NCBI GenBank assembly: GCA_036897485.1
Contig: JAYMTF010001717.1
Coordinates: 1-21,691 of the forward strand
Direction: 5' to 3'
Length of the DNA: 21,691 bases
From: Pelargonium nanum
Taxonomy: Eukaryota; Streptophyta; Magnoliopsida; Geraniales; Geraniaceae
Shown: in pieces, positions 10,901 through 18,942 of the stretch
How positions within the stretch are numbered: position 1 is the first letter of the stretch
Layout of the letters: the number at the start of each line of letters is the position of its first letter
Program-made: the position numbers and the translations under genes
The notes under the pieces: model-generated
What the model was told of the DNA's origin: nothing
Databases searched by the model: none
Seen by the model: only the letters and a program-made list of their open reading frames with translations

Positions 10901-13468
10901 GAAATTGCATCTTATTGTTAACGCCTTAAATTGTTTTGAACCTTTTCCAAATGAAGAAATAGCTTCTGGATGATTTCATAGTGCGAACAATGGGTTTAGC
11001 AATATGGGACGGAGCACTAAAATGTATGAAGAATTAGGATCTGGATGAGTGGGTTTAACAGTATGGGATGAGGCCCTAGAATGTATGAAATGTGTACAAA
11101 TATGATCTTTTGCTTGTGTAAGGATGATATAAACCAACGAAAGTATGGAAAAAAATCATTTTTTTTATGAAATCTTGAAGAAAGTGAAAAAAAATAGATT
11201 ATTGAAAATTTTGAAGTAGAGAAAATTTGTTGTCTAAGTAAGCTACTTATGTTGCCGCTAGATTTGCGAAGTTGTAAGAGACTCTAAAAACAAGGAATGA
11301 GGAAGCTCTGATACCATGTTAGAAATTAAGAGAAATGAGAAACTGTATTTCAATTTTTTTTTTTTCTTTCTATCCTTCTCGTTTGACGGGAAGTATCTCA
11401 TAATTAAACCCCTACTATCTTCTTCTTCAGAGTATGTTCATGTGCTGGCCTTATGAACTCATGAAGTTATATCAAGTGCTTGTGTAAAGTGTTGATAATT
11501 GTAGGCATTATTTTGTCATTCATGTTCACTATTATGCATGACAGTAAAGTTCATTATGAATAACTCTAATTCTCGCGCCGTTTTATGTAATGCAACCTTT
11601 TGTTTTTATGCTTCTTGTCCTGCCTTTGAACTTGATCATCTTCTACTGCAGGAGAAACTTTTTACAAGTAAAAATAGAACAGAGGCTTCACTAGGGAAAA
11701 AGTTAAAGATTGACATGCTTCCTGAGGTTGAGAAGGATCATAAGGTACTGAAAACTGTTAATTGACCAGGGCTGGGGTTTTGATCTCACTTTGTTCTTCT
11801 GTTCAGTTTTTGTTGGTTCCCTGAAAAATAAATCATTTATGCTTGCAGAGGAAAGAGAGGCTGCTAAAAAAGCAACACAGACAAGCTCTTCTTCTTGATA
11901 ATTTCTTGAGTGTGGATGGGTTTGCTACAGGTCGTTCGCTTCGGGACCGAAAACCGGTTACATATACATTTGGTAAGAGTAAAATCTTAAACGTGTCCAA
12001 TATTTTTCCTAAACTAGTTATGCTTCTGACCATTCTGTTAAAGAGTGTTTGGCTAGTTAAATTTGTTGCGCATCCAGATTCACCTGTTAACAAGAGTGTA
12101 TGATATATAGGGAAAGACTAATGCTTAGTTCTTTAATTTTGAGTTAATGACTTGCATTGTCTCTCAAATCTTTTCTCAGTATGTGGTCGTTAGTAATCCA
12201 ATAAGCTCTAGTCTATTGATCTAGTTCTTCCAAGATTTGCTTTCTTTCTTGCGACCATCCTGTCCTTATCCCTGGCTATGGTATCAAAATCTTTTCTCAG
12301 TATGTCCTAATTGTATTGACACTTGATCTTGCAGATGATTATGATCGGTCTATCAACGAGGCTATCAAAATAACCAAGTATGCAATTCACCCTTAGGGGG
12401 TGCTTTAATGATCTTATGTCTTTGATTATTTCATGGAAAGTTCCTTGTACAAAAACTCTTGCTTATCTTTCCTCTTATGTCAGAAGGAACCAGCCATCTC
12501 TGGAACCTACACAGAGAAGAGAATTTTCAAGAATTGATGTATCTACAAATGGTAAACTGAGCGGTCCTTCACATTCCTCACAAGTTACTTTCAGTGCTCT
12601 ATCTCCTAAATCATCCGATTATGACGATGTTGATGAAGAGCAAAAATATGGGCCGTTGGATCGTAGGTATGATTTATCTGTTCTTGAATTTTTGATGGTT
12701 TATATATACTGTTGCATTAATTACCATGTAAATACATGTAGTAACCGGCGAAGACAGAGGCCTCAGCGGTATTCAGAGAAAGAATTTGTTGAAGCAGTCT
12801 CAGATAATGAGGCAGACTTTGACAGTGATGATGATATTGTTGGTGAAGCCATATATGACGAGGAATATCTAAGGAAACGTAAACAGAGGAAGCTGTCCAG
12901 CAGCTCAGAAGGAGATGAAGAGTACCAATGGGAAGGTGAAAATGGTGAAGAGGAAGAGGAAGAAGAATCCTTGAGTGCAAGTGAAGATAGCGACATGCCC
13001 CAAAAATTCAAGAATTTGCCAGGCCGTACTAGGAGGGATACTAAATTAAGGTCAGTTGTTGATATCCAGTCAGGTCTAAGACGCAGTAAAAGGGCCACTC
13101 AAAACCGCATTGATTACCGGCGGTACGAGTTTTCAGAATCAGAAACTGAATCAGTGAAACCTTCAAGGTTGAAAGTATCGAAAGAGCAGTCAGATGCAAG
13201 CGACAATGTAGAGTCTTCAATGGGAAGTCAAGATTCTGATAACAGTGATGATCACCAGGAAATGAAAGTTCCTGTTGAAGGTTATCCTGTGGCAATTGAG
13301 AAAGAGCCAACTCCCATTCCGCCTGAGAAATCAAATTGCCCAGGCGAAGATGAAGGCGAGGGTGGACAAGAAAGACATTTCCTCGACCTGAACGAGCTGG
13401 CTCCTGGTTCTGGTTTCGACGATGGTCCGGCCACTGTAATGAAAAATGATGAACCAGGTGACTTTTAA
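4935..13468 (+). CDS. DDR4: DDT domain-containing protein, DDR4-like (12 exons, 719 aa)
   Basis: Exons: 4935-5342, 5423-5533, 7829-7915, 8021-8058, 8135-8216, 9691-9797, 9992-10148, 11652-11744, 11849-11972, 12335-12377, 12484-12666, 12742-13468. All introns are GT-AG and the total of 2160 nt is in frame. Residues 1-115 are Pro/Ser/Ala-rich and end in an acidic Glu/Gln run. The DDT fold spans about 117-178 (LRSMWELASVINFLH into VFRPLLNISVEFS). WHIM-like blocks follow: LRDWWHWVAEGDLP near 197-209, ALCDIRVEQDDIR near 235-247 and GHRLYREIRK near 285-294. A basic stretch (RKERLLKKQHRQALLLDNF) begins at 362, and an acidic, Ser/Glu-rich region spans about 495-560. The C-terminus has LDLNELAPGSGFDDGP, similar to the end of Arabidopsis DDR4 as I recall it. 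DDT proteins of this type partner ISWI remodellers or regulate transcription in the nucleus; the exact role here is inferred. The ATG at 4935 is the first in frame; a TTG at 4920 is not needed. Confidence 0.9.
5534..7828 (+). other. Intron 2 of the DDR4-like gene (2.3 kb)
   Basis: The donor gttggt follows exon 2 and the acceptor ttatag precedes exon 3. The content is AT-rich. The open frames inside it have no recognisable protein similarity and lack coding character. I see no transposon ends, no tRNA-like boxes and no clear snoRNA in it. Confidence 0.7.
8217..9690 (+). other. Intron 5 of the DDR4-like gene with repeat debris
   Basis: The intron runs from donor gtatta to acceptor ttgcag. Around 8945-9060 there is a cluster of words such as tatccgtg and gtatcagatacg. 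Near its 3' end (9580-9656) is a segment ending cgtatccgtatccgtgcaac that recurs in diverged form at 18544-18602. Together these suggest an old insertion of up to about 0.7 kb, but no target-site duplication was found. The open frame at 9395-9661 is not convincing as a gene. Confidence 0.45.
9580..9656 (+). repeat. Dispersed repeat, copy 1
   Basis: This segment starts ttttatgaaaattac, contains tcgctgta and ends tccgtgcaacttata. It aligns by eye with 18544-18602: the first 26 bases match at 22 positions, and the ends share gcaac plus tata. The middle differs by several indels, so the copies are old. The family is not identified. Confidence 0.4.
10560..10690 (-). mobile_element. Possible worn tRNA-derived SINE in antisense
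   Basis: On the minus strand, gaccgagcggagctcta resembles an A box and gaggttcgagact resembles a B box, about 40 nt apart. The sequence then runs on through agtagccttttcacaaatcag, which recalls the region behind the B box in common plant SINEs. No A/T tail or target-site duplication was found, so the ends are approximate. Confidence 0.33.
10780..11100 (+). repeat. Imperfect tandem repeat, about 141-bp unit
   Basis: The word atgaagaaatagc occurs at 10810 and 10951, and acaatgggttta at 10846 and 10987, giving a period of 141 bp. A third, shortened unit follows near 11036-11100 with gggtttaacagtatgggatg. Units share tatgggacgg/tatgggatgg and ctagaa(c/t)gtatgaaatg words but differ at many sites, so the duplication is old. 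It lies wholly within intron 7. Confidence 0.65.
11225..11420 (-). mobile_element. Ty1/copia-type LTR end plus primer-binding site (broken remnant)
   Basis: On the minus strand an LTR-like end (ctaaca) is followed directly by tggtatcagagc (11316-11305). That is the initiator-methionine-tRNA primer-binding site typical of plant Ty1/copia elements, followed by leader-like sequence towards lower coordinates. The LTR part would lie at 11317 and upward; its outer end is not clear. No gag or pol coding sequence is visible. This is a small, broken fossil inside intron 7, and no age can be given because no second LTR is present. Confidence 0.5.
12667..12741 (+). other. 75-nt stop-free intron of the DDR4-like gene
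   Basis: This short segment has gtatga at its start and atgtag at its end. It is a multiple of three and has no in-frame stop, so the frame reads through it and would add 25 mostly hydrophobic residues (LEFLMVYIYCCINYHV in its core). Removing it joins LDR directly to the Arg-rich SNRRRQRPQRY, matching the family, so it is called an intron. Its 3' side lacks a clear pyrimidine tract. Confidence 0.65.
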
Positions 13469-13930
13469 AGTTTCTTCTTTGCTTGAAAGCAAGGTTGTGT
13501 AGTTTATATCCTAGGGAAGCTAAGTGTACGATAGTTAAAAATTATAAATTTTGTGATATACCCGTGGAAGAAGTTGTGGTCAGTGAGATCTTCCGTGGTA
13601 TTACTTGAAGCGACTACCTTTTGATCCAGTTCCTTCCATGATTGGCAGCAGGGAGCAACAAGATTCTGAGAGTTATGTAGATTAGATAGTCATTTTTTAG
13701 TATGTCTACATTAAAAAAAAAAACAAGATGGATGAGAATTTGTTCTGAGCACTTTAGATTATCCAATTATTGTACAATAACTTTTAATTTCACTAATATT
13801 GTAACTGAAATTCGGCTTTTGATGTAGTTTTATTTTATATTTCATGGTCATGGCAATGATCTGCCTTCTGGTAGTTAGGTTGTGGTTGGATTCAATTCTA
13901 AATAAAATGGTCAAGAAACTGTTTTTGTAA
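13469..13930 (+). terminator. 3' untranslated region and poly(A) signal of the DDR4-like gene
   Basis: The TAA stop at 13466-13468 is followed by AT-rich sequence without coding character. A canonical AATAAA lies at 13901-13906, followed by a T-rich stretch (gtttttgtaa near 13920). Cleavage is expected shortly after it, giving a 3' UTR of about 450 nt. An earlier site cannot be excluded. Confidence 0.45.
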
Positions 13931-13934
13931 TGGG

Positions 13935-14278
13935 ACTACCCTCCCTCATAGGTGATTAATATTACTTCTCAGTTTACAATTTCATCTGATGTAATGACCA
14001 GAAAATATGGGTGTATTCTGCTACTGTCTTCTCTCAGGCAGGTATGCATTCTTGTTGTGGACTGGAAAATGCACCGATAGGCTTGCCAGGTACATTGTTG
14101 TATTGGAGATAGTCCTGAGTGATAAAGATTGCTTGAAACAGTTGCATTGCAGGTTCTTACACTCACATTCACACAATGCCTTGGTTGAAATTGCATATCT
14201 TTATTCTCATCTGATTCCTCTTCTTCTTTCTTGTCTTTGTGCAGAGCTTGAATAAAGTTTTAGAGACATTTTTCTGCA
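13935..14278. other. Intergenic, nothing recognised
   Basis: This is the spacer between the DDR4-like gene and the AAA-ATPase fragment. Short open frames on both strands (for example 14007-14255 plus and 14196-13969 minus) have no recognisable motif and overlap one another. I see no transposon ends or RNA gene. Confidence 0.5.
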
Positions 14279-14626
14279 TTATTTGAAGGAGACTTGATCA
14301 TGAGGTTCCCGGTCTCCTCCGATATCAACCAAAACATGTTTTTCCAGATTCAGGTAATTCTTAGCTACAAATCTGAATCCCTCAATACCGCTGTAGTGCT
14401 TGTTCATTCTTCCTCTTCTTATGAGGCCAGGATCCAACTTCCCCACACAATTAGTAGTAAACAGGATGAGCATTTCACATCCAATGAAATTATGCAGTCC
14501 TGATAGATGCATTGCTCGTCCTTTAGCTTCTTTATATAAAAGTTCTTTAGGGTTCAATATTGCATGCTTAGTCTCATCATCCAAATAATGTTTCTTCAAA
14601 AGTTGTAGTTTCATGAAAAGTAACAA
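14279..14626 (-). pseudogene. Fragment of a BCS1-type AAA-ATPase gene
   Basis: The minus-strand frame of 115 codons contains LSGLHNFI, then LILFTTNCVGKLDP, GLIRRGRMNKH and EGFRFVAKNYLNLEKH. These match in order the second half of the AAA core of plant AAA-ATPase ASD/BCS1-like proteins, where the usual text is GLLNFIDG..., FTTNH...KLDPALLRPGRMD and FKVLAKNYL. The stretch normally lying between NFI and the FTTN block is missing. No P-loop (Walker A) or N-terminal AAA-associated domain is visible in the neighbourhood. The sequence before GRAMHLSG is not recognisable. It is a truncated, diverged gene copy and probably not functional. Confidence 0.7.
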
Positions 14627-14720
14627 GATAACACCATAGTTTTGAAGAATATTAGGGGGAATTGTATGAAAAGTAACAAGATAGCACCATAGTTTTGAAG
14701 AATATTAGGGGGGAATTGTA
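14614..14720. repeat. Tandem duplication of 53/54 bp
   Basis: Two adjacent copies, 14614-14666 and 14667-14720, start tgaaaagtaacaagat and end ggaattgta. They differ by one substitution (gataacacc versus gatagcacc) and one extra G in a G run. The near identity means the duplication is recent. It abuts the upstream end of the AAA-ATPase fragment. Confidence 0.92.
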
Positions 14721-15191
14721 CCACGTATGTAATTTAATGAGATGTTGAGCACAACTAAAAACAGCGAAAACCACTTCTTGATCCCGAATTCTAAAAATCA
14801 CTTCAACAGGGTGCGCACATAGATACTGTGTGGTTATTTTAAAGATGACCACACTCTCAAATCTCAGCTTTCAATGTCAGAGGAGTCTCACTCAGATACT
14901 CAACTAATGTGTATCATAAGAGGAGTCTAGTTGAAGTTTTGGCCTCCCATCTCTGCATTAGCTCTTTACAAATTACCTATCATTTTACCTCAGCATAGAA
15001 TTTATTTCGTCACCTCATTAAAAAATCAATCACATAAATTATTCATTTATTTATTTCGAGAAGGGATCAAACACTTGCTTAAATCTTATACTATTATTTT
15101 AATCAAAACAGTATCTTAAAATAGTACAATGAAAATAATATAAAGGTACACAATGATATAACTGTGAGACAAACAAATAGATAAAGTGTTA
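14721..15191. other. AT-rich spacer downstream of the MYB35-like gene
   Basis: This lies between the tandem duplication and the poly(A) signal of the MYB gene. It has short open frames without recognisable motifs and no repeat structure that I can identify. Confidence 0.45.
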
Positions 15192-15197
15192 TTTATT
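15192..15197 (-). terminator. Poly(A) signal AATAAA of the MYB35-like gene
   Basis: On the minus strand AATAAA lies 44 nt after the stop codon at 15242-15244. Position and orientation suit a near-upstream polyadenylation element, although plant signals are loose. Confidence 0.4.
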
Positions 15198-15241
15198 CAT
15201 AAGTTATATATAACTTGCTGCATTAGTGGCAGGCTAATAGG

Positions 15242-16374
15242 TTAGTAATAGAATGGTTCATGGAGAAGTTGAGGAAATTCCAGCATCATTTTGTTGTCTT
15301 GATCCAGCATGGTTTCCACAAATGACCCATTATCAAGCTGTTGCACCTCCTCCTCCTCGTCTCTCACTGACAACAAGTTTATATTAATCTCTCTCTCTTG
15401 TTTTTGTTGTTGTTGTTGCTGTGCATCATCCACAAATGCATCTTCAAGGAGGAAATCGCGCCAGCTAAACAAGTTGTGATCAGCAGAAGAATTACAAGTA
15501 GAGGAAGTTGACGAAGAATTAGACGAAAACGAACAGCCAGCTTCTTCGCTCAAGATATGAGGCTGAGGCTGAGGCGGAGGCTGCTGGGTATTGTCATTGT
15601 TGGATTCAAAGTAGTTATTTGAGGGTTGGGTGACAAAGTTGATGGCTTGTAGCTGTGCAAGAAGATCCATTGGATTGTTGCTAATATTTTGGGAATTGAA
15701 GAAATGGTTGTCTGATGATTTGACGAGGAATGCATAATTCTTGAGGTCTCGGTTGAGGGATCCAATTCGGGATTTGGGGAAGGCACCATTGATGTTCCCG
15801 TAGTCAGCAAGTATTTGAGAGAACGGCTTATGGGTGACGGGATCTATTCCCATCTCGGTAAGCTTCTTCCTCAGCTTCGTGTTCCAGTAGTTCTTCACAT
15901 CGTTGTCTGTTCTGCCCGGAAGTTGTTGGGCTATTATAGACCACCTGAAGCGTTGTCGGACAATGATTTTACCAAAAAAGCAGAAATCAAAATGGAATGA
16001 AACACAGAAATGGGAAGAAGTAGGAAGCAACCTGCTACCTATGGCAGCATGAAGCCTGACAATCATCTCCTCCTCTTGGGGTGTGAAGCTCTCATGCTTG
16101 AGGTCAGGCCTCAGGTAATTTGTCCACCTAAGCCTGCAACTCTTCCCGCACCTCCGGAGTCCTGCAAACACGAACACATACGTCACATTAACATATCATC
16201 CTATCCCGTCTCGTGGAATTCGATGGATCAATTATTTAAACCTGCTTTCTTAGGGACAGCGGTCCAGTTACCCGTTCCATGCTTGGAAACGTACGCAAGA
16301 ATCTTGGCATCCTCCTCTGCCGTCCAAAGACCTCTCTTCACACTCAGCTTGTCGCAGCAAGGCGGCCGCACCAT
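15242..16374 (-). CDS. MYB35: R2R3-MYB transcription factor, MYB35/TDF1-like (3 exons, 321 aa)
   Basis: Exons on the minus strand are 16374-16242, 16161-16032 and 15944-15242. The introns (80 and 87 nt) sit at the positions usual for R2R3-MYB genes. The R2 repeat has Trp at 17, 37 and 57; R3 has Phe70, Trp89 and Trp108, with [30 protein letters not shown] follows the repeats, as in the MYB35/MYB80 anther group. The C-terminus carries [21 protein letters not shown] and [12 protein letters not shown], which match Arabidopsis MYB35 (TDF1) blocks near FYWSDFLL and FPQLLNDFDY as I recall them; the length is also close (321 versus about 317). TDF1 acts in the nucleus of tapetal cells, between DYT1 and AMS, and is needed for pollen. 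A Gln run (about six) from CAA repeats lies near 15400-15420. The start at 16374 gives the canonical MVRPPCCDK. Confidence 0.93.
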
Positions 16375-16610
16375 CTCTTTATCTGCTCACAGACGATCAA
16401 TCCAAAACGAAAAGAGGTGATGCTAACAACAACCAGACTCTTGAGACAAAATTGAAGTTTGAGTTATTAATGATGTTGGTGAGAGACAAAGGAAGTGTGG
16501 AGGCAACAAAAGCATGGGAGGAGATTGCTCACCCATTTTACTAAATTAGCATCTTCTAATAATAAACGGTTTCTTGATCAAATTAAACATACATGCATAT
16601 TCATCTGGTT

Positions 16611-16622
16611 TATATTTATATA
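16611..16622 (-). promoter_or_regulatory. Candidate TATA box of the MYB35-like gene
   Basis: TATATAAATATA on the minus strand lies about 240 nt before the ATG. It would give a 5' leader of roughly 200 nt. It is the best match in the upstream 300 nt, but the region is AT-rich, so chance is possible. Confidence 0.4.
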
Positions 16623-16629
16623 GCCAAAC

Positions 16630-17634
16630 CATACTCCAAGAGCATTGCCATTGAAGGGCTGGTTCATATTTGGTGAATTTGTTGGTTAAACAATAGATTC
16701 AATATTAGTTTTCTATCACATATATATGTGTATATATAAACAATTTATCAGTTGTTTAATTTAGATTAACCAGTTTGCTAAAGCACAACTTGTGTTGTGT
16801 TTTTTGAATATTAATTCACAAGTTTGTTGCAGGAGATTATTTTAAACCAGAGATTCAACTAATGCAGATCGATATAATCTGTATAGTACAGATATTATAT
16901 GTGAATGGTTGGGTGTACAGACCTGCATGCTAATGCTTGCCTTAAAATGTAATTAATCTCAGTATATACTTGTTCATCACCCTTTTTACTTAGGGTCAAA
17001 GAAGCTCAACAGTTGACTTGTTTTCAAAATCAAAAACACTTTTGTTTGTGTCCGATCGATCCACTAGTTATAAAACTGACTCGAAAAACTATAACTAACT
17101 CTGTATTGTGTAAGATTTGCTCTTAAAAATCAATGCTGAAAGACAGAATAACATCGAATAATCAACAATTAACACTCAACCACAATAAGAACACAAGTAT
17201 ATGCGAGATTCAGCCTAACTGCTTACGTTCACATATTACACTTTATTTTATTGGATTTATCGATTTGCTACAAACCACTAACTCCAGAGTATTGGTCTAC
17301 ACTAATCTCTCTAAAATTATCACATAGACTGACATTTGACTACTTTTTCAATATGTATATGCTCTCCATCGACACTTCTCGTGCGTCGTCCTCATCAGGG
17401 ACGGATCCGTAATAGTTACTCAGTTGGGGCAAAACTATAGGGCAATGAGAAAATGTTATAAATTAATGGGACATATTATTCAATATTCAGTGGCGCAAAA
17501 TATGAAAAATAGTAGGGATAAAAATAAAATAGAATATGAAATTGGTTTAACGTTTGTTCATACCAAAATATAAACGATTTGGAACTATGGCTTCATGGTG
17601 AACGACTGTTCATGCAAGCTAAATGACAATTTAG
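16630..17634. other. Upstream spacer of the MYB35-like gene
   Basis: No gene is recognised; short open frames such as 17133-17327 lack coding character. A hairpin-like ctgtatagtacag sits near 16879. From about 17395 the text cagggacggatcc and ggggcaaaac looks like one end of a plant DNA transposon, but I found no partner end. Confidence 0.4.
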
Positions 17635-18378
17635 CCTATGAGCAGTGGCGGAGCTGGGGGGGGGCCATCATAGGCAGTTGCCTACCCAGCTCCTTCAATA
17701 CCCTTTAATAACTCTCTTCTCTTAGAGCCAAAAAGTGTAAATTTGCCTCTCCTAAACCAGATCAGTGTTCAAAATTGCAATGAAGATTTGAAGTTTTACA
17801 AAGACCAAGCAAGAAGATAAACAGTAGATGGATGAAAGAGAAGTTCTTTTAATAGGACCCACTGAATAACAAATATCATTTAAGGGTGGGACCCATTCCA
17901 GTCTGTTAGATGGAAGATAGAAGTGTGTTTAACTCTCAATTTTATTATTTGGGCCTGAGATTTGGGTTCTTTTTTTCTTTATATCTTTCTGTTTGATTAA
18001 AGATTTGGGCTTATTTTTAAGTTTAGATGTTGTCATAGTCACCCTATATTTTTATGTATGTTTAAAAACTTCATAACTTTTATTATATTCTTATTTTTCT
18101 AATGAACTTTTATGATATTCTTAAGTCTGTAATATAATAGATATTTACTATTTTTTACATATTTCTATAACAAATGAATAAAAAAAATTATAAGTTACAA
18201 ATTATTCAAATAGATAAGTATGTGGTACAAATATCTCAAATTTATATAAATACTATTTAAATTTATTCTAAAAAATATTAAATTAATTCTATGATATGGA
18301 ATTTCATTTTTAATAATTTTAGTTAAAAAATTTTTGCCTATCCTTCCTCTAAACTCTGGCTCCGCCACTGCCTATGAG
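17635..18378. mobile_element. Non-autonomous hAT element with 8-bp target-site duplication
   Basis: The element spans 17643-18370 (728 bp). Its terminal inverted repeats are cagtggcggagc at 17643-17654 and the exact complement gctccgccactg at 18359-18370. The 8-bp duplication cctatgag flanks it at 17635-17642 and 18371-18378 without mismatch. Eight-bp duplications mark the hAT superfamily. The subterminal sequences also resemble each other (ataggca about 30 nt in from both ends). The interior is AT-rich and has no transposase, so it depended on an enzyme supplied in trans. It looks structurally whole. Strand is not defined. Confidence 0.92.
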
Positions 18379-18942
18379 GACATGTGTTAAACACCTTACA
18401 TATTTCCTATTCTTTTTCTTCTACAAATGGATTGAATGAACAGTGTAAAACACATTGACGAGCATGAATTGATGTAATTTATATACACTAATACATAACT
18501 TAATATTTTTCTATTAACAAACGTATTCTTTGCGTGTCTTTGATTTTATAAAAACTACGTCTCGCTGTATCCGAGTCGTGTTCCCTGTCCATGCAACATA
18601 TAACTTCACAGATTCGCAATGAGATCGACGCTAATTGCCCCGACCTAGAAATACAAAATAAACAAGTGAATGAAATACTGAAAATAGATCATTCATGGAT
18701 CATACATACCAAAGATTGTTGACACATTTGATAATGGTGCTTCCAGTGCAAATACATGAATACAAATCATAAGTTAGATTTTAGAAGCTTTATCATATAT
18801 TTATGGGCAAGGATCATACAAAAGGCCAAGCCCATTGTTGACATCCAATGTCCTATGTCAAATCTTCATTCTGCAAATGCATGTTTAACTGGTCAGTGAT
18901 AAGAAATGGAATCAAAATCAGTCAAATAACATACAGAGAGTG
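18379..18942. other. Spacer and likely 3' flank of the 5-FCL gene
   Basis: There is no gene here. The segment contains copy 2 of the dispersed repeat (18544-18602) and, next to the stop codon at 18943, the probable 3' UTR of the 5-FCL gene. No canonical AATAAA was found on the minus strand; an ataaatat variant lies near 18800. Confidence 0.45.
18544..18602 (+). repeat. Dispersed repeat, copy 2
   Basis: It starts ttttataaaaactac, contains tcgctgtatccg and ends gtccatgcaacatata. It is a shortened, diverged relative of 9580-9656 in intron 5 of the DDR4-like gene, in the same orientation. Confidence 0.4.

Larger units (their letters stand above)
10149..11651 (+). other. Intron 7 of the DDR4-like gene, rich in repeats
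   Basis: The intron runs from donor gtaagt to acceptor ctgcag. It contains a possible SINE head (10560-10690), a run of imperfect tandem repeats (10780-11100) and an LTR-PBS remnant of a Ty1/copia-type element (about 11225-11420). It is the most repeat-laden intron of the gene, yet the splice sites and flanking exons are intact. Confidence 0.6.

Noticed and set aside
12763-13098. Minus-strand open frames opposite the last exon of the DDR4-like gene
   Set aside because: They are Ser/Leu-rich complements of the acidic Glu/Ser region, with no independent support.
16010-16420. 136-codon plus-strand open frame across the first exons of the MYB gene
   Set aside because: It runs opposite the conserved MYB exons and has no recognisable motif; the minus-strand gene explains the sequence.
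17395-17560. Second DNA transposon suggested by cagggacggatcc and ggggcaaaac
   Set aside because: Only one possible end is present; no inverted partner or target-site duplication was found.
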